From Micrococcaceae bacterium (GTDB lineage Bacteria; Actinomycetota; Actinomycetes; Actinomycetales; Micrococcaceae), in NCBI GenBank assembly GCA_013393415.1, contig JABXHI010000033.1:1-64000 (forward strand): 64,000 nucleotides of DNA, written 5' to 3'. The notes below the pieces were generated by a model, which was not told the DNA's origin, made no database searches, and was given only the letters and a program-made list of their open reading frames with translations. The translations under genes and the position numbers were made by a program. Positions 54,170 to 62,002 of this stretch are shown here, in pieces. Position 1 is the stretch's first letter. The number at the start of each line of letters is the position of its first letter.

Positions 54170-54952
54170 GTGAGTAACGAGACGCCATTGGCCACAAAGC
54201 GCCGGGCGCGCAAAATCTACCGGGTGCTCGGGGAGACCTTCCCATATGCTCATGCAGAACTGGATTTCACCAACCCCTTTGAACTGCTGGTGGCCACCGT
54301 ACTGAGCGCCCAAACCACCGATATCCGCGTCAATTCGGTTACCCCGGCACTGTTTGCTCGGTATCCTGATGCCGCAACGATGGCCGATGCGCAAGAACTG
54401 GAACTGCAGGAGCTCATTCGTCCCACCGGGTTTTACAAAAATAAGACACGCGCGTTGCTGGGCCTATCGCAGGCACTCGTGGACGACCACGACGGCAACG
54501 TGCCCGATACGCTCGAGGATCTGGTGAAACTGCCCGGCGTGGGTCGCAAAACCGCATTCGTGGTGTTAGGTAACGTCTTCGGGGTGCCGGGTATTACGAC
54601 CGATACCCACGTCATCCGGCTGGCGAATCGTCTCGGCTGGACCGATTCCACCAATGCCACCGTGGTCGAACGCGATCTCGCCGCACTGTTTGAGCCCAAA
54701 GACCATACCGACCTGTCACATCGCCTGATTTTTCTCGGACGGCGCATCTGCCATGCCAAACGACCCGCCTGTGGTGCGTGTCCGGTGGCCACATGGTGTC
54801 CGTCGGCTGGCATCGGCGAAATCAACCCGCAGGCCGCCCAAGAGTTGCTGGCCTATGAACTCGCCCCGGGACGGGAACACATTCATCAGGCACTGCTTGC
54901 TGGCGCCACCCGTGCGGAACTTCGTGCCGCCGGTTATCAGTGGGAGGCCTAA
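54170..54952 (+). CDS. nth: endonuclease III
   Basis: Base-excision repair glycosylase/AP lyase for oxidised pyrimidines. The 260-residue protein has the HhH motif LPGVGRKTA with catalytic K127, D145 in TDTH, and the [4Fe-4S] ligands C194-X6-C201-X2-C204-X5-C210. GTG start 54170. It is about 30 residues longer than E. coli Nth through a C-terminal tail. The Nudix gene begins at its stop (TAATG). Confidence 0.95.
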   Translation: MSNETPLATKRRARKIYRVLGETFPYAHAELDFTNPFELLVATVLSAQTTDIRVNSVTPALFARYPDAATMADAQELELQELIRPTGFYKNKTRALLGLSQALVDDHDGNVPDTLEDLVKLPGVGRKTAFVVLGNVFGVPGITTDTHVIRLANRLGWTDSTNATVVERDLAALFEPKDHTDLSHRLIFLGRRICHAKRPACGACPVATWCPSAGIGEINPQAAQELLAYELAPGREHIHQALLAGATRAELRAAGYQWEA

Positions 54953-55758
54953 TGCAGCTCGATGGTGCACTGGCCGATCTTCTGGCGTTAGTCCATACCT
55001 ATGGCGTGGTGGACCCGGACATCGCACACCGGGTGACCGTCTCGCCGGCAGCGGCACTGCCCGAACATGACGAAACATGGCCTTATGATCTAGGCGCCCT
55101 CCAGAATCCGCGGGACGCCTCGGTGCTGTTGTTGTTTGGTTCCATGGATGATCGGCCGGCCACCTTTGACCGAACCATCGTGCCCAAAGAGCTCGACATA
55201 TTGTTGACGCAGCGTTCTCTGGCGCTGCGCAACCATCCCGGCCAGGTCTCATTTCCCGGCGGTGGCCAAGAACCCGCCGACGACGATGCCACCGTATGTG
55301 CGGTCCGTGAAACCCAGGAAGAAACAGGCGTTGATCCCACCGGCATCGTCCCCATCGGCCAATTACCGACGCTCCCGCTGCCGATCTCCAATTTTCGGGT
55401 GACCCCGGTGGTGGGCTGGTGGCAGCACCCCAACGAAATGATCACCACCGAAGAGGCCACCCGCGTGTTTCGGGTCCCGGTGGGCGATCTTGTCGACCCC
55501 AAGCTCCGCGTTACCGCGGTGGCAACCGACCGCAGCCACAAACAACGCTACGGCACCCCGGCCTTTACGGTTGGCGGCACATTGGTGTGGGGTTTTACCG
55601 CCATGATCTTAGACCGCGTCCTCGAGTTGCTCGGCTGGGCAGAACCCTGGGATCCGCGCTACATCATCGATATCACCAACTGGGACGCGACCAAACCCGT
55701 ACCCGCCGCCATCTTCGACCACGAGCACAACGCAAGAGACTTTACCGGCCGCAGATAG
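54952..55758 (+). CDS. CoA pyrophosphatase (Nudix)
   Basis: Hydrolyses CoA or acyl-CoA to adenosine 3',5'-bisphosphate and phosphopantetheine-containing product. The 268-residue protein has the NuCoA motif (LLTQRSLALRNHPGQVSFPGG) and the Nudix box GGGQEP...AVRETQEETGV. ATG 54952 overlaps the nth stop and GGGAGG lies in the last nth codons, so the pair is coupled. Confidence 0.9.
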   Translation: MQLDGALADLLALVHTYGVVDPDIAHRVTVSPAAALPEHDETWPYDLGALQNPRDASVLLLFGSMDDRPATFDRTIVPKELDILLTQRSLALRNHPGQVSFPGGGQEPADDDATVCAVRETQEETGVDPTGIVPIGQLPTLPLPISNFRVTPVVGWWQHPNEMITTEEATRVFRVPVGDLVDPKLRVTAVATDRSHKQRYGTPAFTVGGTLVWGFTAMILDRVLELLGWAEPWDPRYIIDITNWDATKPVPAAIFDHEHNARDFTGRR

Positions 55759-55800
55759 TCTCCGCAGGCATTCGTCCACAACCGCTCCACCCAGTACCGG

Positions 55801-55809
55801 TTATCCACA
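55801..55809 (+). promoter_or_regulatory. consensus DnaA box
   Basis: TTATCCACA is a perfect DnaA box in the 102-bp gap upstream of the Tad locus. No second full match or AT-rich unwinding element is nearby, so it is likely chance or a DnaA-controlled promoter rather than an origin. Confidence 0.3.
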
Positions 55810-55860
55810 ATTGGGTTCTGCCGGTACCCGGCGATGCGGCCGCTGGTTGATGCTTGAGGC

Positions 55861-56730
55861 ATGACAACCACGCAACGCAAACTCACACGGAGTGCAAAAC
55901 CACCACCGGAGACGCACTTCACCGTCCTGGTGGACACTCAAGACGCCACCGAAGACGCCGCCGGATTCGTCTACGCCGTGATCGCAGCCTTGGGCCTGGA
56001 GAGTGTCGAACTCGCAGACGCCGATGACGCACCAAAAGCGGCCAGTATTCAGGTATCGGGCAACACCCTGTTTGCCGGCAACCGACAGTGGCACTACCCG
56101 GACCACCGGGCCACCTTTGAACACTGGCTGGTATCGCAATGTTTCCCACGCACCGAAACCTCCACCGCGTGGGCCGTCGTACAAACGTCAGCGGACGCGT
56201 ATCCCATGCTGTCGGCAGCCATGGCCTATGCTCACGCCGATGACGGGGCGCTGCTGATCGACGCAGATGCTTCCGGAGCGCTGACCGATGCGATACTGCA
56301 GGCCACCGACCACGGTGTCGATGCCCTGGACTTTGACTTCGACTTGCCTTCGCCCCACATCTATCTGCTCAACGCGCCCACGTGGGCCCAGGTGACGATG
56401 ATGTTGCAGGTTAACAGAGCCAACCCGTTAAACTCGGTGCTGCTCGTCGACACCTTGCACGCAGCACAGCACCACTTCTCCCACACCGTCATCAATTGCG
56501 GGGCTGACCTCTTTATGGCGCAGCGCTTAGCAGCCGAAGGTGTGCACGTCATCCACGTGGATGATTTTTCTCGGCCACTCCACGTCAAATTCACACCGTA
56601 TAAAACCCTGGATTACTTTTCTCATCGAATTCCCGAATACGGGACCCGTCGAGACTTCGAATTCATCACCACCAACCGCCGACGTCGCAAGGGGATGCGC
56701 CGATGGATGCAACGAGGTGATGCGACATGA
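55861..56730 (+). CDS. TadZ/CpaE-like protein, degenerate
   Basis: First gene of a Tad (Flp pilus) cluster. The 289-residue protein has the layout of CpaE/Ssd-type proteins: a receiver-like N-terminal part and a P-loop-ATPase-like fold from about residue 105 (GALLIDADASGALTDAIL is the strand normally followed by the D-D-G segment, then YLLNAPTW). I find no Walker A GKGG-S/T, so nucleotide binding is doubtful. A basic tail RRRRKGMRRW overlaps tadA by 4 bp. The start at 55861 lies 1 base after GAGG. Confidence 0.6.
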   Translation: MTTTQRKLTRSAKPPPETHFTVLVDTQDATEDAAGFVYAVIAALGLESVELADADDAPKAASIQVSGNTLFAGNRQWHYPDHRATFEHWLVSQCFPRTETSTAWAVVQTSADAYPMLSAAMAYAHADDGALLIDADASGALTDAILQATDHGVDALDFDFDLPSPHIYLLNAPTWAQVTMMLQVNRANPLNSVLLVDTLHAAQHHFSHTVINCGADLFMAQRLAAEGVHVIHVDDFSRPLHVKFTPYKTLDYFSHRIPEYGTRRDFEFITTNRRRRKGMRRWMQRGDAT

Positions 56731-57929
56731 CACGCGGATGGGTACCCAAACGACCACAGAAAACCGGTGGTCTCGCCGCTGCCAAACAGTGGCTGGCTGC
56801 TCGGCTACACGCCACCGATGAGCCCCACGCAGCCGAACCTGCCGTGGTGGCTCAGGCGGTCGCTCAACACGTGCCGGTCGCCTCCGTAGCTCAGGCGAAG
56901 TCCAGCATGGAGCACCTCGTCGATGATCTTTTGGGACTCGGGCCACTGGCAGCCTTTGCATGCGACCCAGAAACCACCGACATCATCGTTGATGGCCACG
57001 GCAACATCTGGACCGACACCGGTGTGGGACTCACACAGACCACCTCCACCCTGGATGCCGAAACGACCAGGGCGCTCGCAGTCCGGCTGCTTGGACAAGG
57101 CGGCAAGCGTTTGGATGAGGGGATGCCGTTTGGGGACGTGCAAATCGGCAGCGCCCGAATTCACGCGGTGCTGCCACCAATTGCCACCGCTGGCCCACAG
57201 CTGTCAATCCGACTGCCGTCGCGAAGTCAGCCCACGCTCGAGGCGCTGACCGACGACTGGCCGGGTGCGACAAAGTGGTTGGATGTGATCGGCCACCTGA
57301 TGCACAATCGCACCAACATGCTCATCTCGGGTGCAACTGGCTCGGGCAAAACCACGTTGTTAGCTGCGTTGCTGGCAACGGTGGACCCGGCGCAGCGGAT
57401 CCTCACCATTGAGGACACCCCGGAATTAGACATTCAGCATCCCCATGTTGTGGGTCTGGCCACGCGTGACGCCAATACCGAAGGACAGGGCGGAATCGGC
57501 TTACCGGTGCTGATCCGCCAAGCACTGCGCATGCGTCCGGATCGAGTCATCGTTGGTGAATGTCGCGGGGCAGAGGTCGCCGACTTTCTGACCGCTATGA
57601 ACACCGGCCACCGCGGCGCCATCGGCACGGTGCACGCGAACTCTGCTTCCGATGTCCCGGCACGTCTGCATGCCATGGCAGCACTGGCCGGACTGGCCCC
57701 GACGACGGCAGCGCTACAGATCCGATCGGCCATCGACGTCGTCATCCACCTCGAACGCAATGCAGCAGGGCTGCGCTATCCGGCTGAAGTGGCACTGTTA
57801 TCCAAAACCGGTGACGATGCGCAACTGAACCTCACCCCGGTGTTGACCACCGTGGGCAACCAGGTGATGGAGGGGCCGGGGCTGGCACTGTTGGACACCA
57901 TGGCACAGGGAGAGACCAGGGCAGCATGA
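56727..57929 (+). CDS. tadA: TadA/CpaF secretion ATPase
   Basis: Motor ATPase of the Tad/type IVc pilus. The 400-residue protein has a type-II-secretion ATPase domain with Walker A GATGSGKTT (from residue 202), an Asp box RILTIEDTPELDI, and Walker B RVIVGECRGAEV with a His box TGHRGAIGTVHANSA. Overlaps both neighbours by 4 bp (ATGA). It should assemble on the membrane with TadB/TadC. Confidence 0.94.
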   Translation: MTRGWVPKRPQKTGGLAAAKQWLAARLHATDEPHAAEPAVVAQAVAQHVPVASVAQAKSSMEHLVDDLLGLGPLAAFACDPETTDIIVDGHGNIWTDTGVGLTQTTSTLDAETTRALAVRLLGQGGKRLDEGMPFGDVQIGSARIHAVLPPIATAGPQLSIRLPSRSQPTLEALTDDWPGATKWLDVIGHLMHNRTNMLISGATGSGKTTLLAALLATVDPAQRILTIEDTPELDIQHPHVVGLATRDANTEGQGGIGLPVLIRQALRMRPDRVIVGECRGAEVADFLTAMNTGHRGAIGTVHANSASDVPARLHAMAALAGLAPTTAALQIRSAIDVVIHLERNAAGLRYPAEVALLSKTGDDAQLNLTPVLTTVGNQVMEGPGLALLDTMAQGETRAA

Positions 57930-58549
57930 ACCCGATGAAAGCCGTCATCAACCTCGTCACAGCAAAACGGCGTGCGGCACAACAGCACGCCCAGTTCATC
58001 ACGGTCATACGTCAGGCGGCAGCACTGCTATCGGCCGGTCGGCCACTGACCACACTGTGGCCAGAAGTCGCCCAAGCCCATACCCCCTGCACGAATGCGC
58101 CAGCACCAGAAACACCGGATCCACAATGCTGTATGCATCACGTGCTGGCCGCCCAGCAGGCCGCAGGGTTGCTGAACACACCGTATTTCGCCAAGGTCAC
58201 CGCACCGGGCCAAGCGACCTGGTGGCAACAACTGTCGGCCACCCTGACCTTGGCACAACACACCGGTATGTCCCTGTCTCAGATCCTCTACCGATTGGCC
58301 GATGCGCTCGAAGCCGGTGAAGATGCCCAGCAAGCTCGCGAAGCCGCCTCGGCAGGGCCAAAGACAACCGCAAGCCTACTGGCCTGGCTGCCGGTGGCCG
58401 GGCTGGGGCTCGCGCACATGCTGGGAGCTTCTATCCCACAGCTGCTCACCACACTCACCGGTTGGATCTTGTTACTCGCCGGGGTGGCGCTAGCGGTAAT
58501 CGGGCGCAGGTGGACGGCTCGCATGATCAGAACGGCACAACAACCATGA
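57926..58549 (+). CDS. tadB: TadB-like pilus assembly membrane protein
   Basis: A 207-residue protein of the T2SSF/TadB type: a helical region (residues 15-130, with STLWPEVAQAHTP, LAQHTGMSLSQILYRLADALEAGE) and two C-terminal spans (SLLAWLPVAGLGLAHMLGAS and LLTTLTGWILLLAGVALAVIG). It is shorter than Caulobacter TadB, as usual in actinobacteria. ATGA overlaps on both sides keep it in the operon. Confidence 0.85.
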   Translation: MNPMKAVINLVTAKRRAAQQHAQFITVIRQAAALLSAGRPLTTLWPEVAQAHTPCTNAPAPETPDPQCCMHHVLAAQQAAGLLNTPYFAKVTAPGQATWWQQLSATLTLAQHTGMSLSQILYRLADALEAGEDAQQAREAASAGPKTTASLLAWLPVAGLGLAHMLGASIPQLLTTLTGWILLLAGVALAVIGRRWTARMIRTAQQP

Positions 58550-58980
58550 AACCATCCGCACCCTCCACCGACCCCGCCCTGGTGCTCGACGTCATGGCAC
58601 AACTCTTTGCCTCCGGTAGTTCACTTGCCACCGGGCTCGCCGCCGTCGGAAGGCATCTGCCCGGCTGCCAGCAGCTGCAACAGGTCGCGAACTTGCTGCT
58701 GATGGGGATCGACTGGGACACCGCCTGGGAGCACACGCTAGACGACCCACACCTGACCCAACTGGCCCATGAACTGCGATTCGTGCATGCCTCGGCGGTG
58801 CCATCGGCACACATGCTGACCACCGCGGCCACCGCACTGCGCGCCAACCGGAAACGGCTGGCCGAACAACTTGCCGAAGAACTCGCCATCCGCCTGGTGC
58901 TACCCACCGGCATCTGCATGCTGCCCAGTTTCATCCTGCTGGGCATCGTCCCCATGGTGCTCGCCCTTTTGCCCGGCTGA
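58546..58980 (+). CDS. tadC: TadC-like pilus assembly membrane protein
   Basis: A 144-residue protein with a T2SSF-like helical region (VLDVMAQLFASGSSLATGLAAVGRHL, EELAIRLVLPTG) and one C-terminal hydrophobic segment (ICMLPSFILLGIVPMVLALL). ATG 58546 overlaps tadB by 4 bp. It is short for TadC (normally about 200-300) and could be a reduced partner of the TadB-like gene. Confidence 0.75.
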   Translation: MKPSAPSTDPALVLDVMAQLFASGSSLATGLAAVGRHLPGCQQLQQVANLLLMGIDWDTAWEHTLDDPHLTQLAHELRFVHASAVPSAHMLTTAATALRANRKRLAEQLAEELAIRLVLPTGICMLPSFILLGIVPMVLALLPG

Positions 58981-59039
58981 GCCACGCTGACTCATAACTA
59001 AATATCGCCACCCACCCCTGAAACAAATAGGAGCACATT

Positions 59040-59210
59040 ATGAAAGACCATCAACCGTTTCACCTCGAACTCAGCGATGACAGCGGTGCCAACACTGCAG
59101 AGTATTCGGTAGAACAGACACGTGACCAACTGGTCATAGTAAAGCCCCGGCATGACCGCAAATCATCCGGGGCGTGGAACACGGTAAAACGGACCGTGCT
59201 CAGTGTCTAG
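59040..59210 (+). pseudogene. truncated Flp/DUF4244-type prepilin
   Basis: A 56-residue ORF with TAGGAG upstream, next gene after tadC (59 bp). Residues 1-24 (ending LSDDSGANTAEYSV) look like the start of an actinobacterial DUF4244/Flp-type prepilin, in which a hydrophobic pilin helix of about 25 residues should follow. Instead the frame continues with a charged, unrelated sequence (EQTRDQLVIVKPRHDRKSSG...). The break lies near 59110 and coincides with the start of the phage-like element. I infer disruption, not a functional pilin. Confidence 0.5.
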
Positions 59211-59538
59211 TGTATGCCAACACTATAGGTTCTGTCAGGCCCGTTGAGCTTTGTGTTCCGGGCCTTTTTTCATCACCGTTCGGGCCATAACTTAACGGGC
59301 CGGTCATATCCTTTGGGAACTGTTGCGTACCGGGTGACAGGGAACCTGCAGGCCAGCGGGAACTACCACCATACTCTGAGACGCCCTCAAAAATGAGGGG
59401 GTCTAGTTGTGATGGGCGAACGCTCGGAGAGCTAGGACGGGGCCGGCGGGTTTTTTGGGGATGGGGTCTCATAGCCCACAGCCCCCTCCGGGGTCCTTAT
59501 CTAAACCCACGTGACCCTCTACAGAAAGTAACAGCGAT
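59211..59538. other. junction region, no gene
   Basis: No ORF with support. It contains an intrinsic terminator at 59237-59270, a small inverted repeat CCCTC-AAAAAT-GAGGG near 59383 and G-rich stretches around 59440. A copy of TGCCAACACT lies at 59215-59224; another is at 59087-59096 inside the prepilin fragment. Confidence 0.4.
59237..59270 (+). terminator. intrinsic terminator
   Basis: AGGCCCG, a 15-base loop and CGGGCCT followed by a run of five T. It probably ends transcription from the Tad side before the phage-like genes. Confidence 0.65.
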
Positions 59539-59742
59539 ATGAAAACCGTTGACCCTATCGAACTCATGAGAGCTGAAAATTATATACGTCAGGTAGTCAT
59601 GGATAACAGCTTCACAGTGCGGCATGACGTTGAGGCGATTGTGAGAGAGTTCTGGCAGATTTTCGGTCATTTCGACTGGGAAATTATAGGGTGGGACACC
59701 GACCGCTATTGGGCCATTATTGAAAAACACCGGATCTACTAA
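59539..59742 (+). CDS. small protein, phage-like element
   Basis: A 67-residue acidic protein (MKTVDPIELMRAENYIRQVVMD..., ending WAIIEKHRIY) with aromatic residues in the C-terminal half. No recognised domain, no span. First plus-strand gene of the element, 19 bp before the next gene. Function unknown. Confidence 0.6.
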   Translation: MKTVDPIELMRAENYIRQVVMDNSFTVRHDVEAIVREFWQIFGHFDWEIIGWDTDRYWAIIEKHRIY

Positions 59743-59761
59743 TCAACTAAGGAGAGTCAGA

Positions 59762-60082
59762 ATGACCAATACACAACGAACCTATTGGACGCCGTTTATT
59801 GACGACCAGGGCGCGGTACAGGGTCATGAGTGTGCTGTTCAGCGTGACGGGTTTACGGTCACCGGTACTTGGACTGAGCAAGACGGTTACAGGGCCTATA
59901 TCGATCATGACGCTGACGGTCCGTTTACTATGACAGAATTGCATGACCTCTTTATCACGCTTGGAGAGCTAATGCGTGACACTGAGATGAGCGACATAGC
60001 CCCTGTAGGTAAAACTGTAAATATCAGCATGATTGATACACTGAGTAACCACAACATCACCTCAACTAGAGAAGATGAGTGA
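59762..60082 (+). CDS. small protein, phage-like element
   Basis: A 106-residue acidic protein (RTYWTPFIDDQGAVQGHECAVQRDGFTVTGTW, then DADGPFTMTELHDLFITLGELM). AAGGAG lies before ATG 59762. Probably one small beta-rich domain followed by a helix. I do not recognise a family. Same direction as its neighbours, likely one transcript. Confidence 0.65.
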   Translation: MTNTQRTYWTPFIDDQGAVQGHECAVQRDGFTVTGTWTEQDGYRAYIDHDADGPFTMTELHDLFITLGELMRDTEMSDIAPVGKTVNISMIDTLSNHNITSTREDE

Positions 60083-60083
60083 C

Positions 60084-60245
60084 ATGAGCCTAGGTTTTAA
60101 GATAAGTATTGCGGCGGTAATCATAGGAGCCGTGACCGTGTTTGCCCCGTTACCCGCGGGGTTGAGCTTACCCCTAGGAATTGTGGCGCTGGGCCTTGGC
60201 GCGGCGGGACTCATCACGGCCCTACGGCCTAACCCTCAGCCATAG
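60084..60245 (+). CDS. small two-span membrane protein, phage-like element
   Basis: A 53-residue protein with two hydrophobic segments (ISIAAVIIGAVTVFAPL and LPLGIVALGLGAAGLITAL). GAGAAG is 9 bases before ATG 60084; ATG 60075 in the same frame is an alternative that overlaps the previous gene. Small hydrophobic proteins of this type can be holins, superinfection factors or toxins; nothing here decides. Confidence 0.55.
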   Translation: MSLGFKISIAAVIIGAVTVFAPLPAGLSLPLGIVALGLGAAGLITALRPNPQP

Positions 60246-60258
60246 CGAAATAGTTTAG

Positions 60259-60293
60259 AGCGGCCTCGGGTGACTTACCCGGGGCCGCTTTTC
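60259..60293 (+). terminator. intrinsic terminator of the plus-strand trio
   Basis: A 13-bp stem AGCGGCCTCGGGT / ACCCGGGGCCGCT (one G-T pair) with a 5-base loop GACTT, then TTT-C. Ends the 59539-60245 transcript. Confidence 0.8.
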
Positions 60294-60320
60294 GTGTGCT
60301 GAGCGCCGCCCGTCAACGGC

Positions 60321-60662
60321 TTAGAGGCGGCCCTGTGCCTCAGCGTCCTCACAGACCGGCGTATCAGGCTGAGCGTAGCAGGGCGTTATCAATGCTGAGT
60401 CGTCAATCTCAGCGTCATCGGTGTAAGCCATAGCCCCGGGGTGCTCATCTAGCGCGGCTAACCATTCGTCAGCCGTTTCACATGCTGACAGTGTTTCAAT
60501 AATGAGCGGGTCAGCTGCAACCGGGTCTGTTTCCGCCGCCGCTGTTTGCATAGAGTCAAGACAGGCCGCTGAGGCTTCGGCCTCATCGTTGCTACCGCAG
60601 GCAGACAGGGATAAAAGGGCACCGGCAGCCAATGAGGCGCCTAACAATTTGAGAGTACGCAT
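60321..60662 (-). CDS. lipoprotein in the phage-like element
   Basis: A 113-residue protein with a signal peptide and lipobox LSAC (Cys at about residue 22), then an acidic domain with four more Cys (SAACLDS, LSACETA, TPCYAQP, VCEDAE), which could make two disulfides. It lies on the minus strand with its stop facing the terminator of the plus genes. Phage-encoded lipoproteins are often superinfection-exclusion factors; that role here is inference. No ribosome-binding site is obvious. Confidence 0.7.
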   Translation of the reverse strand: MRTLKLLGASLAAGALLSLSACGSNDEAEASAACLDSMQTAAAETDPVAADPLIIETLSACETADEWLAALDEHPGAMAYTDDAEIDDSALITPCYAQPDTPVCEDAEAQGRL

Positions 60663-60732
60663 AGGGCTAGGCTAACAGCGCGCTCCAGGGGTTTATTCAG
60701 GCTATTCACAGATTACGCGGGCGTCGGGCGGG

Positions 60733-60769
60733 TGTCACGGTGTATGTCACGCGTGACATGAGCGTGACA
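60733..60769. promoter_or_regulatory. palindromic TGTCACG array
   Basis: Four half-sites: TGTCACG at 60733-60739 and 60745-60751, then CGTGACA at 60753-60759 region and 60763-60769. The centre is a perfect 16-bp palindrome ATGTCACGCGTGACAT (60744-60759). It is upstream of the lipoprotein gene (minus strand) and looks like an operator or a replication/partition site. Confidence 0.65.
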
Positions 60770-60896
60770 GTGATTTGCCCTGAGCGTGTGGAAAAAAATA
60801 CCGGGGAGAGATTGCGTAAGCCCCCGGGTGCGGAGCCGTTGAGGGGTGGGGGCTGTACCCCCTGGGCTGTTTCTGTTGCGGTTTTGGGCATAAGAA

Positions 60897-60937
60897 AACG
60901 GCCCGCCGGCGTCGGTGTTGACGCTCAGCGGGCCGTT
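60897..60937 (-). terminator. terminator of the capsid gene
   Basis: AACGGCCCGC / GCGGGCCGTT with an inner GCGTC/GACGC pair in the loop. Read on the minus strand the stem is followed by TTTTCTT. Ends the capsid transcript. Confidence 0.75.
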
Positions 60938-60948
60938 GACTCTGCTAC

Positions 60949-61803
60949 TTATTCAGTGCTGTTTGCTGTAACAGTGAACTTGCCGAGGCGCTCAGGCCGG
61001 ACAACGTTCCAACCAATACGCCAGGTAGCGCGTACGGCGACACCGTCAGACGTAAAGTAAACGCTTTCGTCAGTATCTACTCTGACCGGGCCGGCGGCGC
61101 TAATGACCGCGTTGTGATCGACTACTAGCCCGCTGTTGGGCTGCATAGCCGGGGTGACGGTCACGGGCAGGCTGAGCAATAGCCGTTCGGCGTCATTGGT
61201 GCCGGCGCCGATGAGTGTCGTCTGTGAGCCGTCTGAGGTCTTGAGCTTACGCAGCGCGGCCCATGCCAGGGGGTCTAAGATAACCCCGGTGGGGGCTGAG
61301 CCGTTAGCCTCTAGCTGTGCTACGAGATCGACCAGGGGGTCTAGGTTCGCGGTGATTGCCTCATCATTGACCGTGATCCCGTCAATGTTGACGAGGCCGG
61401 CCGGGGGCGCGTTCTTGCCGGCGGCGGGGGCGGACTGAGTCAGAAAAGCCTGGTCGGCCTTTTTGGTGATGGCCCGGGCTGTTGAGGCGGCTAACTGATC
61501 GGCGGTGCCGGCCTGACGGTATTGCTCATTGGTCAGGCGTACTAGCTGAGTGATTTTCCCGGTGTATACGAGTACCTCATTCAGCGCCGGTTCAGACTCA
61601 GGAATTTCGTTACCCTCAGCGGTGAACTGAGCCTCATCGTCTGCAACATAGCCAACACGTAGAGACGGCTGGTCGCCGTCAATGTTTGCTGAGACGGTTG
61701 AGTGATCGAGAATGAGCGCGTTTTGTAGGGTGTCCTCAGGCGCAAACATGTTGAGGTCTGGAGACCAGGCCCGGGCGCTTTTGACGGTTGAAAGTGTAGG
61801 CAT
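60949..61803 (-). CDS. HK97-type major capsid protein
   Basis: A 284-residue protein with the HK97-fold capsid pattern: N-terminal arm (LNMFAPEDTLQNALILDHSTV), an E-loop/spine region (VLVYTGKITQLVRLTNEQYRQ, TARAITKKADQAFLT), a P-domain with GVILDPLAWAALRKLKTSDG and a final VRATWRIGWNVVRPERLGKFTV strand. It has no scaffold domain of its own, consistent with a separate upstream scaffold gene. GGAAAGGG precedes the ATG. Confidence 0.82.
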   Translation of the reverse strand: MPTLSTVKSARAWSPDLNMFAPEDTLQNALILDHSTVSANIDGDQPSLRVGYVADDEAQFTAEGNEIPESEPALNEVLVYTGKITQLVRLTNEQYRQAGTADQLAASTARAITKKADQAFLTQSAPAAGKNAPPAGLVNIDGITVNDEAITANLDPLVDLVAQLEANGSAPTGVILDPLAWAALRKLKTSDGSQTTLIGAGTNDAERLLLSLPVTVTPAMQPNSGLVVDHNAVISAAGPVRVDTDESVYFTSDGVAVRATWRIGWNVVRPERLGKFTVTANSTE

Positions 61804-61942
61804 GATGGTGCCCTTTCCGGTGGCCGTGAGACGTATAAAAATGGAGCCACCTGTAGCGATACGTAAGTGTTTCGCCGGCGGCTCCTGGCCTTACCGGAGT
61901 ATGCCCGTCACGGGCTGTCCGTGTATCTGTAGCGGGGCACCT

Positions 61943-61981
61943 GGCCCCGGTAAACGATACAGTTAGTAGTCTACCGGGGCC
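61943..61981. repeat. inverted repeat upstream of the capsid gene
   Basis: GGCCCCGGTA (61943-61952) and TACCGGGGCC (61972-61981), a perfect 10-bp pair with a 19-base AT-rich loop. It lies between the scaffold-like and capsid genes and may be a terminator, attenuator or processing site. Confidence 0.5.
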
Positions 61982-62002
61982 GGGCGCGGGGGCCAAGTCG
62001 GG

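Larger units (their letters stand above)
60663..60948. other. intergenic control region of the element
   Basis: No gene seen. It holds a palindromic array at 60733-60769 and a minus-strand terminator at 60897-60937, plus several G/C-rich inverted repeats around 60825-60870. Confidence 0.5.

Noticed and set aside
55801-55809. replication origin near the DnaA box
   Set aside because: A single perfect box without a cluster or AT-rich unwinding region and no dnaA/dnaN/gyr genes nearby.
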